A DNA stretch of 64,000 nucleotides, from contig NZ_JAHCAP010000002.1 of assembly GCF_019634815.1 (NCBI RefSeq), positions 62,001-126,000 of the forward strand, written 5' to 3'. Positions 11,407-19,139 of the stretch are shown in pieces (positions within the stretch are counted from its first letter, which is position 1; each line of letters begins with the position of its first letter). The translations under genes and the position numbers were made by a program. The DNA comes from Dokdonella sp. GTDB taxonomy: Bacteria > Pseudomonadota > Gammaproteobacteria > Xanthomonadales > Rhodanobacteraceae. The notes beneath the pieces are model-generated. The model ran no database searches, was not told where the DNA came from, and was given only the letters and a program-made list of their open reading frames with translations.

Positions 11407-12480
11407 TCAGGGCGTGACTGCTTCTTCGAAACCGTCGACGAAGATCGAATCGGGGCGATCGAGCTGGACGATGTAGGACTGCATGCCGAGCGGGCCGGTG
11501 CCCCAACCGGCAAGCGTGTAGCCGTCGGCCGAGATGCCGGTCAGGCCACCCGCGAAATCCCAGCCTGCCGGGACCGTGATGCCCTGTTCGACGAGGTAGT
11601 CGGCGAAGGGGATCGTGCCGATGCCTTCACGCCAGATCATCGCCGTGCGCGCCGGCTCGGAGAAGAAGCCGGTGGCCCCGACGATGGTCTTGCCATCGGC
11701 GCTCACGCCGAAGGCATAGGTCATGTCGGGAATCAGTTCCACGCCGGTGCTGGCGCTCCAGCGCCAGGCGCCTTCATTGAAATCGGCATCGATATATTCC
11801 GAGCCGACCACCCACTGGCCATCCGAAGTGACGGCCAAGGCTTCGCCGGTGCCGTAACCATCGGCGTCGGCGACATCCATCGGCACGCGATCGATCCAGA
11901 TCGTGCCGAGGCGTTCGCCCATGTCGGTGTCGTTCCAGCCGACGATGACGTGGCCATCGGAGCTGATTGCATTGGCGCGCGAATAGGTCTGGGGGCGCAG
12001 GGTCGGCAAGGCCGACATGCCCGAGGCGGCGTCCCAGACAAAGGCGATCGCGGCGCCCTCGAAGTTGTCCTCGAAGGACAGTCCGACCACGGTGCCGTCT
12101 TCGGCGACTCCGTAGCCGCTCGAATTGGTGGTGAGCGGGCTGCTCAACAACACCGGCGCGCCGCCGACTTCGACGGTGGCGCCCAGATCGCGGCCGCCCT
12201 CGTCGGCGCCGCCGTTTTCGGCCACCGCGCCGGCAATCGTGCCGAGATTGTTGATGCCCTGGGCATTGTCCATGTCGGGAATCAGCTCCTGGATACCGCC
12301 CAACGCGGTCCAGCGGAAGGCCGAGTCATTGAGGATCGAGCCGACGGCGTAGGCGCCATTGGGCGAGACCTGGGTGAGCTGGACGTTGGCGGTCTGGATT
12401 TCGATGAAGCTGCCGGAGGCGAAGGCAGTACTGCACAAGGCCAGGCCAAGACTGGCGGCGAGCGGAAGACGAACAAGCAT
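11407..12480 (-). CDS. secreted HAF-repeat protein
   Basis: 357 residues. An N-terminal signal peptide (MLVRLPLAASLGLALCSTAFA) fixes the start; the frame is open 34 codons upstream, but those lack a signal. The mature part repeats a pattern of VSPNGAYAVG, FRWTALGGIQ, ISSDGHVIVGWN, VTSDGQWVVGSE, WRWSASTGVE, VSADGKTIVGAT and ISADGYTLAGWG. This is the HAF-type extracellular repeat, probably a beta-propeller-like domain. The C-terminus is DSIFVDGFEEAVTP; an IFxDGFE-like tail is something I recall on other exported proteins of this order, perhaps a sorting or processing signal. Function unknown. It lies downstream of the transmembrane regulator and has an 11-bp repeat array upstream. Confidence 0.75.
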   Translation of the reverse strand: MLVRLPLAASLGLALCSTAFASGSFIEIQTANVQLTQVSPNGAYAVGSILNDSAFRWTALGGIQELIPDMDNAQGINNLGTIAGAVAENGGADEGGRDLGATVEVGGAPVLLSSPLTTNSSGYGVAEDGTVVGLSFEDNFEGAAIAFVWDAASGMSALPTLRPQTYSRANAISSDGHVIVGWNDTDMGERLGTIWIDRVPMDVADADGYGTGEALAVTSDGQWVVGSEYIDADFNEGAWRWSASTGVELIPDMTYAFGVSADGKTIVGATGFFSEPARTAMIWREGIGTIPFADYLVEQGITVPAGWDFAGGLTGISADGYTLAGWGTGPLGMQSYIVQLDRPDSIFVDGFEEAVTP

Positions 12481-12569
12481 GTTGATGGATTCCCGGGGTG
12501 GTGGAGGCGAGGCTGTCCCGCACGCGGACGGGGCATCGTGCCCTTGTCGCAGGAATGGCGTCCGAGTGC

Positions 12570-12602
12570 ATTCGCGCTCCATTCGCGCTCGATTCGCGCC
12601 GA
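12570..12602 (-). promoter_or_regulatory. three tandem 11-bp direct repeats, candidate operator
   Basis: On the + strand ATTCGCGCTCC, ATTCGCGCTCG and ATTCGCGCCGA run head to tail with an exact 11-bp period. The array lies 16 bases beyond the stop of the winged-helix regulator and 90-122 bases upstream of the HAF gene start. OmpR/PhoB-type winged-helix proteins are known to bind tandem 11-bp direct repeats (the pho box), and the neighbour has such a domain. No convincing -35/-10 pair was seen nearby. The operator role is inferred. Confidence 0.5.
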
Positions 12603-12617
12603 ATTGTTTTCGGCAAA

Positions 12618-15137
12618 TCAGTGGTTTGCGAATGAGATCGGAAGCGTTATGGAAGGCCTGGCCCGGCTTTGTGGGCCGTCGACGTGACCTGCCGACGGTG
12701 GCAGCCTGTCGTGGGCGGTGTCGGCGGGCAGGCCCTTTCCGCGCGCGCTGTCGGTGCCCCGCGCCGGCGGGGCTTCCAGCAAGACCGGTTCGATTTTCCG
12801 TTCCCCGGCCAGCGACTGCGCGCGCTGCAGCGCCGTCTGCCAGGCCGGGATCTCACCCAGCGCGTGGTAGTAGCGCAGTTGCAAAAGGGCGCAAGCGAAG
12901 TCCTGACCGGCCCAGCGTGACACTTGGCCGACGAGGGCGCTGGCACGATCGAGCTCGCCCGCCGCGATGAGTCGAGCGGCCCACGAAATGAGCACTTGGG
13001 CGGTATCGGCCGGCACGTCCTCGCGTGCGGCGCGCGCAAGGGCATCCTCGTAGGCCGTGGTCGCGGCATCGACAGGCGTGGCTTCCGCCTGCGCGAGCGC
13101 CGCAAACAGGAGCAGGGGTGGCGCCTGATCGGCATTTGCGGCTGCCCGCAACTGCGCCGCCTGCGCGCTCGCCTCGGTGAGCTTGCCGGCGGCGCGCAAG
13201 GCTTGCGCCAGCAGCAACCAGGCGTGTGCGCGTTCGCGCAGATGATCGGCATCGGCATACGCCTCGACCGCTGATTGGGCCAACGCCGCGGCCTCGTCAG
13301 GCCGACCCGCGGCGAGGTCGAGTCGCGCCTGTTCGAAGTGGATCCGCGCCAGCAACAGTGCGGGGTCCGAATCGCTGCTCGCGTCGCTGGCCAGCTCGGC
13401 GAGGAGCTTGCGCGCTTCGCTCAATTGGCCGCTGCGGGCAAGCACGCTTGCATGCTCGATCAGCAGGGCGTGGCGCGTCCTGCGGTTTTCGATTTGGTCG
13501 AGCAGGGGCAGGCTGCGCTCGATCGTCGCCAAGGCTGCAGCGGGATCCAGCAGGGCGAGTTGGACACTGGCCGCATTGCCGCGCGTGAGGATGAGCTCGT
13601 TGAGCGCGCCGAAGCGTTCGAAGCGCTGTGCCGCGCGCTGGTGCGCGGCCAGCGCCTCGGCTGCATGGCCGCGGCGTGCCGCGACCACGCCCTCGTTCTC
13701 TTCGACGCGTGCCTGTGCCAGTCCGTCGCCGGCAAGTTCGAGCGCAATCCGCGCGCGCGAGAAGTTGGCTTGCGCGGCGTCGAAGTCGCCCTGTGCAGCA
13801 TGGCTGATCGCCAGCCCGGTGTAGGCCTGGCCAAGGACCGCGGGTTGCTTGCCATGTGCGAGCAAAGCGATGGCTTCGCCGAATTCGCGCTCGGCTTCGG
13901 CATTGCGGCGGGTGCGGATCGCGATCGCGCCGAGTGCATTGAGGATGCGCGCTCGCAACAGCGGTTCGGTTTCATTGCCGGCCTGCGGGAGCAGGGCCGC
14001 AAGCTGCTGTTGGGCGACATCGAGCCTGCCCGCGCGAAAGTCGATCTGGGCAAGCCGCAGGCGCAGGTCGGGCAAGTCCCTGAGACTGGCGGGCGCCTGC
14101 TCGATGAGGTCGCGCGCGCCGGCAAGGTCATTGGTCAGTTGCGCCGCATCGATGCGCGCCAGCAATTCGTCCAGCGGCAGGTTGCCGGCATTGGCATGCG
14201 GATTGCGCCGCCCCAAATGGGCGAGCAGCTGATCAGCCGCCATGCGGGCGGCAAGCACCGCGTCGGTTGCGCGGGCCTCGAACGACCCTTGGAGCTGATC
14301 ACCCTCGTGCAGATCGAGTCGCACGCTCCAGCCCGCGGCAGCGCGCGCAACCAGAGGCACGACGACCTTGCGGACGCCCGCGGCGGCGGTAATCCGCGAC
14401 ACGGCGTCTTCGCGCGCGTCATGGCCGCGCAACACGGCGACCACGTTGTCGCTGGGCATGACGCCCAGTCCCGCGCCGCGCAGGTGAGTGGCGATGAGAT
14501 CCATCAAGCCGAGTCGCAGCCAGGCCTGACTCGCGGCCGCCGACGTGACTTCGGCTGGCAGGACGGCCACGCTTGCCGGCGCTCCGATCACCGCGGCTGG
14601 GCTCGCCGCGGACTCGGGCGCGCGGCGCTCGCGAGTCTGCCATGCGGCCGCGATCAGGGCCGCCAAGGCGACCAGACCCAACGCGAGGATCCACCCGTTT
14701 CGGTGCCGTCGAGGTGAGGCGGGCGCGGCAACCGGTTCGGTCGTGGCGATGGCTGCTTCGGGCAGTGGCGACGCGGCGGCCTCGTGGGTGTCCGCGGCCG
14801 GCAGGCTTGATGGCACTTTCGCTTGGCTGACTTCGGCAATCCAGCGATAGCCAAAACGTGGCACGGTACGGATCGCGTGTTGTTCGTTGCCGGTATCGCC
14901 GATTGCGCGACGGGCCTTGAGCACGGTCTGGCCGAGCAAGGTATCGCTGACATCGACCTTGCCCCAGACCGCGGCGATGAGCTCGTCGCGGCCGACCGCG
15001 CGTTCGCGGTGTTCGATGAGATAGGCGAGGCAGTCGAAGACTTTCGGTGAGAGCGTGACCAGTTCGCCATCGCGATGCAGCTCGCGGGCCGAGAGGTCGA
15101 TGCGGCAATCGCCAAAACGGTAAACGGAGTGGGCCAT
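12618..15137 (-). CDS. membrane-spanning winged-helix regulator with TPR sensor domain
   Basis: 839 residues. An OmpR/PhoB-type DNA-binding domain is at ~5-103 (FGDCRIDLSARELHRDGE, PKVFDCLAYLIEHRERAVGR, RTVPRFGYRWIAEV). A linker and one TM helix follow at ~148-167. Beyond the membrane come a TolB-like alpha/beta region (VAVLPAEV, LRLGLMDLIATHLRGAG) and then ~500 residues of alpha-helical TPR-like repeats rich in Ala and Leu. This layout (cytoplasmic DNA-binding head, one TM, large periplasmic sensor) is CadC-like. No histidine kinase is present, so it likely senses and regulates directly. Start ATG 15137 is preferred over a GTG 12 codons upstream. The HAF gene follows in the same direction. 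Confidence 0.8.
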   Translation of the reverse strand: MAHSVYRFGDCRIDLSARELHRDGELVTLSPKVFDCLAYLIEHRERAVGRDELIAAVWGKVDVSDTLLGQTVLKARRAIGDTGNEQHAIRTVPRFGYRWIAEVSQAKVPSSLPAADTHEAAASPLPEAAIATTEPVAAPASPRRHRNGWILALGLVALAALIAAAWQTRERRAPESAASPAAVIGAPASVAVLPAEVTSAAASQAWLRLGLMDLIATHLRGAGLGVMPSDNVVAVLRGHDAREDAVSRITAAAGVRKVVVPLVARAAAGWSVRLDLHEGDQLQGSFEARATDAVLAARMAADQLLAHLGRRNPHANAGNLPLDELLARIDAAQLTNDLAGARDLIEQAPASLRDLPDLRLRLAQIDFRAGRLDVAQQQLAALLPQAGNETEPLLRARILNALGAIAIRTRRNAEAEREFGEAIALLAHGKQPAVLGQAYTGLAISHAAQGDFDAAQANFSRARIALELAGDGLAQARVEENEGVVAARRGHAAEALAAHQRAAQRFERFGALNELILTRGNAASVQLALLDPAAALATIERSLPLLDQIENRRTRHALLIEHASVLARSGQLSEARKLLAELASDASSDSDPALLLARIHFEQARLDLAAGRPDEAAALAQSAVEAYADADHLRERAHAWLLLAQALRAAGKLTEASAQAAQLRAAANADQAPPLLLFAALAQAEATPVDAATTAYEDALARAAREDVPADTAQVLISWAARLIAAGELDRASALVGQVSRWAGQDFACALLQLRYYHALGEIPAWQTALQRAQSLAGERKIEPVLLEAPPARGTDSARGKGLPADTAHDRLPPSAGHVDGPQSRARPSITLPISFANH

Positions 15138-15191
15138 CGTGGGCGAGGGTAGCGCGGTGGCCAGCGCGGTCACCCCTGTTGCGAGCGGGGT

Positions 15192-16385
15192 TCAGCGTCC
15201 GAGCAGCCAGGCCGCAAGGCCCAGGAACAGCCCCAGGCTGGTGATATCGGTGGCCTTGGTGAGAAAGATGCTCGAAGCCGTGGCCGGGTCTGCGCCGCAG
15301 CGCTTGAGAATCTGTGGCACGCCGCTGCCGACCACGCCGGCGAGCACGCAACTGCCGCTGAGCGCGGCGAAAGTGATCGCGGCGAGCATCGGCGCCTGCG
15401 GATTGCCCTGATGCCAAGCCAGGCCGAACATTGCCAGCGCGGCGACCAGGCCGGTGAGTGCGCCGTTGAGAAAGCCCAACCAGGCTTCCTTGCAAAGCAG
15501 GGCCCAACCCCGGCCGGGCTTGAGTTCACCGAAAGTCAGGCCGCGCAAGGTCACGGCGAGCGCCTGACTGCCGGTGTTGTTGCATTGATCCGAGAGTACC
15601 GGCAGGAACACCGCGAGCAGGACGATGTGGTTGATGGTGTCCTGAAACGAGCCGACCACACCCGCCGTAATGAACGTGGTGAGCAGGTTGATCTGCAGCC
15701 AGGGATTGCGCAAACGCAGGCTGCGCGACCACGGCGTGGTCAGCCGTTCTTCCTTCTCTACGCCGACGGTGGCGCCGAGCTGGGCACTGATTTCGTAAGC
15801 CTGTTCCTCGAACAACACCGCACCACGGACCACGCCGAGCAGGTGGCCTTCGGCGTCGCATACCGGATACACGGGATAGTGGCGCCGCACCACCTCGCGC
15901 ATCGCCTCGATGGCGTCGGCGCCAGGCAGCAGCGAAAACGGCTGCGCCACCATGATGTCCGACAGCAATTGAGTCGGGCCTGCGAAGGCCAGTTCGCGGA
16001 AAGCCACCACGCCGCTCAGTCGCTGCTTGTCATCGAGCGCGAACACGTAGGTGACCAGGGCGTGCGAGATGATCGGACGCAGCCTGTCGATGACTTCGCC
16101 AACCCGGGCATTGGCCGGGAACGCCGCCGGTGCGGGCTCCATCAGGCGTCCGACCGTGCCCTCGGGCCACTGTTGGGCCAGCGACCAGCCATCCGCGCCC
16201 AGGCCTGCCGCATCGATCAGCATGCGACGGGTAGGGTCGATTCGATCAAGGATTGCCACTGCGCGGCCAGGTCCGAGCTTGCGCAGCAGCAGGGCGATCT
16301 CGGCATTGGGCAATGGCATCAGCCGGGCGGCCGCTGCATCGCTGTCGAGGTCGAGCAACTCGTCTGCGCTGACGGGGTTGGACAT
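15192..16385 (-). CDS. mgtE: MgtE-family magnesium transporter
   Basis: 397 residues: an N-terminal MgtE helical domain (~5-80), paired CBS domains (~83-195), then five hydrophobic helices (from ~235). Residue Asp380 in KATDITSLG matches the conserved Asp of the last helix of MgtE. The pore motif is divergent: VLSDQCNNTGSQALAV (~263-278) replaces the glycine-rich GGNxGSQ sequence common in the family. The start at MSNPVSADEL fits family length; the frame extends 20 codons upstream. MgtE channels are gated by intracellular Mg2+ through the N and CBS domains. Upstream, the divergent gene is a glycine-zipper lipoprotein. Confidence 0.88.
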   Translation of the reverse strand: MSNPVSADELLDLDSDAAAARLMPLPNAEIALLLRKLGPGRAVAILDRIDPTRRMLIDAAGLGADGWSLAQQWPEGTVGRLMEPAPAAFPANARVGEVIDRLRPIISHALVTYVFALDDKQRLSGVVAFRELAFAGPTQLLSDIMVAQPFSLLPGADAIEAMREVVRRHYPVYPVCDAEGHLLGVVRGAVLFEEQAYEISAQLGATVGVEKEERLTTPWSRSLRLRNPWLQINLLTTFITAGVVGSFQDTINHIVLLAVFLPVLSDQCNNTGSQALAVTLRGLTFGELKPGRGWALLCKEAWLGFLNGALTGLVAALAMFGLAWHQGNPQAPMLAAITFAALSGSCVLAGVVGSGVPQILKRCGADPATASSIFLTKATDITSLGLFLGLAAWLLGR

Positions 16386-16504
16386 GCGCAATCCTTGGTC
16401 GATGCGTGGGGCAAGCGCGCATGATGCCGCAAGCGCGCGAGTCATTCATCGGTTCTTTATCCGCGATCGGCGAGGATGGCGGCGTCACTGACAGGAGAAT
16501 GTCG

Positions 16505-16981
16505 ATGGGCCGCAGACTCGCAGCGATTCTTGGCGCCAGCCTCTTTGGTATCGCACTTGCCGGCTGCGTGGCGACGCCGCCACGCGCGCGCTACTACGAT
16601 GATGACTACTACCAGCGCCGCGCGGCCTACGATTGTCCTCGCTGCGGCGTGATCCGCGAAGTTGCCCAGGTCTACGTGCGCGACAACGCGACCAGCGGCG
16701 GCGGCGCGGTGCTCGGCGCGATCATCGGCGGCGTGCTCGGCAACACCATCGGCAGGGGGGATGGGCGAACCGCTGCGACCGTGGCCGGCGCCGTGGTCGG
16801 CGGCATGGCCGGCAACGCGATCGAGCGCGATTCCAACGGCTACGGCGGACGTCCAGCCTGGGAATTCACCGTGCGGCTCGACGATGGCCGCTGGGCGCGA
16901 GTGACCCAATGGCAGCATGACAACTTGCGTCCAGGCGATCGCGTGATGATCCGCGACAACCGCTTGATGCTGCTGCGCTGA
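16505..16981 (+). CDS. glycine-zipper 2TM-type outer-membrane lipoprotein
   Basis: 158 residues. The signal peptide ends in the lipobox LAGC with Cys20. A Tyr/Asp-rich segment and a CPRCG pair follow, then a glycine zipper GGGAVLGAIIGGVLGNTIG and VAGAVVGGMAGNAIE (two short TM-like helices), and a C-terminal region WEFTVRLDDGRWARV of the SlyB/PcpY-like type. Such proteins sit in the outer-membrane inner leaflet and support envelope integrity. The start at 16505 is chosen because AGGAG at 16493-16497 is 7 bases away, whereas the in-frame ATG at 16499 would be only 1 base away. Confidence 0.85.
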   Translation: MGRRLAAILGASLFGIALAGCVATPPRARYYDDDYYQRRAAYDCPRCGVIREVAQVYVRDNATSGGGAVLGAIIGGVLGNTIGRGDGRTAATVAGAVVGGMAGNAIERDSNGYGGRPAWEFTVRLDDGRWARVTQWQHDNLRPGDRVMIRDNRLMLLR

Positions 16982-17033
16982 GCTTGCCCGCGCGTCGCGT
17001 CTGAGTCTGCTGCGAGTTGGCTTGGCTGAAAGC

Positions 17034-17070
17034 AAAACGGCGAAGGCCTGGGTCTTCGCCGCTTTGTTTT
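17034..17070. terminator. bidirectional intrinsic terminator
   Basis: An 8-bp stem (17038-17045 with 17054-17061) is preceded by AAAA and followed by CTTTGTTTT. It lies between the 3' ends of the glycine-zipper gene (+) and the SleB-like gene (-) and can serve both. Confidence 0.8.
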
Positions 17071-17090
17071 CCGAGGCCGCTGCGAATGGA

Positions 17091-17528
17091 TCAGTTGATC
17101 CGGTAGAAGTTGTGGGCGCCGATCGTGGTCAAGGGGGGGGCCTTGACCCAGTTGGGCGAGACCGAGTCTGCAAGTACGAAGTGGTCGGCATGGGGCACGA
17201 CCAGATGGCGCTGGCCACGTGGCAGTGACCAGGTGTCGATCGCGCGGCCGGCAATCTTCCAGGCGGTCGCCCACGCATTCGGATTCTTGACGAGGTAGTC
17301 CTCGTTTGTCGTGCTCAGGGCGAATTGGCCGGGTGAGCGCACCACTGAACACACGGATGTGCCCCAGCGGCCGCTTTCGCGGCGGCGCATGGCGACTTCG
17401 GCGACCGCCATCTGGCCGATCTGGCTTTCGCTGCGCGCCTCGAGATAAACGGTGGTGGCAAGGCATACCTGATCGGCAGCAGGCTGCGGCAGGATCGAGG
17501 CGAGCCAAAGCAGGAAGGCAAGTTTCAT
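17091..17528 (-). CDS. SleB-type cell wall hydrolase
   Basis: 145 residues: short signal peptide (MKLAFLLWLASILPQPAA) followed by a SleB/CwlJ-like hydrolase domain. Seen: CLATTVYLEARSESQIGQMA, the family motif with the catalytic Glu (YLEARSE), VAEVAMRRRES, and a C-terminal IGAHNFYRI typical of bacterial SleB-like proteins. It probably trims peptidoglycan in the periplasm as a lytic transglycosylase-like enzyme. Start at 17528 is decided by AAGGAG immediately upstream with good spacing. A C8 tract near the 3' end lies inside an inverted repeat (see separate entry). Confidence 0.87.
   Translation of the reverse strand: MKLAFLLWLASILPQPAADQVCLATTVYLEARSESQIGQMAVAEVAMRRRESGRWGTSVCSVVRSPGQFALSTTNEDYLVKNPNAWATAWKIAGRAIDTWSLPRGQRHLVVPHADHFVLADSVSPNWVKAPPLTTIGAHNFYRIN
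17127..17148. repeat. 8-bp inverted repeat with homopolymer loop inside the SleB-like gene
   Basis: GGTCAAGG and CCTTGACC form a perfect 8-bp stem; the loop is six G (G8 tract in all on the + strand, C8 in the coding sense). It falls in codons for VKAPPL, about 15 codons before the stop. The tract is prone to slippage; a change in length would alter the C-terminus. Confidence 0.6.
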
Positions 17529-17977
17529 TGGAACTCCTTGGTTCATTCAGGGTGGCTGGAGATCCCGACGCAGCGCGATGGCGCATGCATTGGCCTGCGC
17601 GATACCCCGCGCAGCGGCCCAGCCTCGATGTTTGATGACCCGGCGCCCGCGCGGCCGTTCGCCGCGTTCCGGGGGCCACGTCGGCGGCGTCTGCCACCCC
17701 GGCAGTCGCTCCGACGTTGGTGGATACCCGGGCACTGCCCTGGGATCCTGGCCGGCCCCGCCACGGCGGAACCGGTCTGCACACGCGATCTGCGCGCACA
17801 AAAAAGCCCTGACTAGGCAGGGCATGCGGCGGAGAATACGCAGGGAGCTGGCGCTTGTCGCGTGCCGCGTGATTTCCGTTCAGCCCCGGCTAAGTCTGCG
17901 TTTGGCATGCGATTCAAAGGCTTGCCCGCGAACTCCGTGCGATTCATGGGGCCGTGTCACGGCCTCGCATTGGCGGA
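17529..17977. other. intergenic region without a recognised gene
   Basis: 449 bases between the SleB-like gene and ygfZ, both on the minus strand. No frame looks like a known protein; the longest small frames are GC-rich chance frames. A minus-strand intrinsic terminator sits at 17800-17823. The part from about 17570 to 17790 is very GC-rich with several short palindromes (for instance around CCCTGGGATCC and CCCGGGCA) and could be a copy of a dispersed repeat. The part between the terminator and ygfZ could be a long 3' UTR or a small RNA. Confidence 0.5.
17800..17823 (-). terminator. intrinsic terminator, minus strand
   Basis: On the minus strand a GCCCTG/CAGGGC stem (17818-17823 with 17806-17811) is followed by T6 (complement of 17800-17805). 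It lies 155 bases past the ygfZ stop, further than usual, so it may end ygfZ mRNA with a long 3' UTR or end a separate small RNA. Confidence 0.75.
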
Positions 17978-18796
17978 TCAGAAGCTGGGTGAACCGCTCG
18001 ATGGGCGCAAGCGACGATCCATCGCGTCGAGACTGACCACCGCAAGGGCAAGCGCCAAGGCCTTGGCCGTGGGTGCGCAGCCGTAGAGCACCGAGCCGCG
18101 GATCGCGCCGGTGTCATCAATGAGAGCGGTGCCGGCTGCGCAGGCCTCCGCGCCGGTCTCGAGCACGCGCAAGCCACGCTTGTTGCCGCCACGGAAATGG
18201 AGGCGCGCGACGATTTCCTGGCCGGGATAGCAGCCCTTGTCGAAAGCGATGGCGCCCAGGCGCTCCAGCTCGAGCGCCTGCGGGGTGAACAGGCCGGCGG
18301 TGGGAGGTGCGATCCACGGCAGCCGTGCCATGAGGTCGGCGCGCAGCCGGTTCTGCTGCGCGTCGGGATCGAGCGCCAGGTCCATGGGTGCAAGCACGAC
18401 CCCGCGGGGGGTGTCCGAATCGGGCAGGCGCAGCGCCCAGCCCCCGAGGTGTTCGGCAAGTTCCGATCCGATGGGCAGATCCGCAAGGGCGCAGGGCAGG
18501 AGCTGCCAGCCTTCGAGCGCCTCGATGACGAGGCGGCTGCGCAGCACGAAGCGGCGCAGTTCGGTTGCGAGCAGACCCGCATCGCCCTCGGGCCACCACA
18601 ACATCAAGGTGTCCGCGGCGGTGCGCAGCAGGGCGAACACGCTGCGGGCGCGGCCCTGCGCATCCAGCCACGCACTCCAGCCGTATTGGCCCGGTTGCAG
18701 TGCGAGCACGTCACGGCTGAACTGGGAGTGGGCGAAGGCGAGGGCATCGGCGCCCTTCAGGCGCAACAACGCAGCGGAACCAAGTGCGGTCTGCAT
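17978..18796 (-). CDS. ygfZ: folate-binding Fe-S maintenance protein YgfZ
   Basis: 272 residues of the GcvT-like fold. The diagnostic motif KGCYPGQEIVAR with its conserved Cys is present about two-thirds along. YgfZ binds tetrahydrofolate and supports certain Fe-S enzymes, including MiaB and succinate dehydrogenase in E. coli. Start at 18796 (MQTALGSAALL) fits the family; the frame is open 14 codons further. It is divergent from the sdh cluster across a 119-base gap, which matches a role in maturing that Fe-S enzyme. Confidence 0.93.
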   Translation of the reverse strand: MQTALGSAALLRLKGADALAFAHSQFSRDVLALQPGQYGWSAWLDAQGRARSVFALLRTAADTLMLWWPEGDAGLLATELRRFVLRSRLVIEALEGWQLLPCALADLPIGSELAEHLGGWALRLPDSDTPRGVVLAPMDLALDPDAQQNRLRADLMARLPWIAPPTAGLFTPQALELERLGAIAFDKGCYPGQEIVARLHFRGGNKRGLRVLETGAEACAAGTALIDDTGAIRGSVLYGCAPTAKALALALAVVSLDAMDRRLRPSSGSPSF

Positions 18797-18869
18797 GGAA
18801 TGGAACACGAAAAGCCGAGCCGGGATCGTAACAGGCATGCCAACCGGCGCGCTGCGATGCAGTGCGAGG

Positions 18870-18899
18870 TTGTCGGAATTTCGCGCAAGGTTTAACCTT
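18870..18899 (+). promoter_or_regulatory. candidate sdh promoter with overlapping palindrome
   Basis: TTGTCG at 18870-18875 and TAACCT at 18893-18898 with a 17-base spacer form a weak sigma70-like promoter ahead of the SDHAF4-like gene and sdhCDAB. The perfect palindrome AAGGTT-T-AACCTT (18887-18899) overlaps the -10 box and could be a repressor site. Confidence 0.4.
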
Positions 18900-18915
18900 C
18901 GGGGTGCACTGCATC

Positions 18916-19083
18916 ATGACCACCTCCGATCCAATCACCCCAGAGTCAGCCAAGCTTCCGCCTGTCGCGGGCGAAGCCGATGCGCCGCGCGCAGCGCAGC
19001 CTGGGCAAGACAAGGATCGGCGCCGTCTTGATCCGGTTCGCTACGGGGATTGGGAGAAGGACGGCCGCTGCATCGATTTCTGA
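18916..19083 (+). CDS. DUF1674 protein, SDHAF4-like succinate dehydrogenase assembly factor
   Basis: 55 residues. The C-terminus RYGDWEKDGRCIDF is the hallmark of DUF1674; its eukaryotic member SDHAF4 binds free flavinated SDHA and helps it join SDHB. Short length and a charged, flexible N-terminus are as in the family. Start ATG 18916 gives MTTSDPITPE; the frame extends upstream into the promoter region. It is the first gene of the sdh cluster, with sdhC 56 bases on. Function is inferred from the family and the location. Confidence 0.85.
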   Translation: MTTSDPITPESAKLPPVAGEADAPRAAQPGQDKDRRRLDPVRYGDWEKDGRCIDF

Positions 19084-19139
19084 TGCCAGTGTGTGTCGTG
19101 CACCGCAGCCCACAACGAGAACGCCAGCCAGAGCCAGCC

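Noticed and set aside
11311..12687. A 458-codon + strand frame across the HAF gene
   Set aside because: The opposite strand encodes a protein with signal peptide and clear HAF repeats and has its own terminator; this frame would start inside that terminator.
13275..14717. A 480-codon + strand frame inside the TPR regulator region
   Set aside because: Antisense shadow of the Ala/Leu-rich TPR coding sequence; low-complexity composition and no match.
17547..17825. Possible 92-residue minus-strand protein
   Set aside because: Its start lies inside the terminator hairpin at 17800-17823, composition is Arg/Pro/Ala-rich, and no ribosome site is seen.
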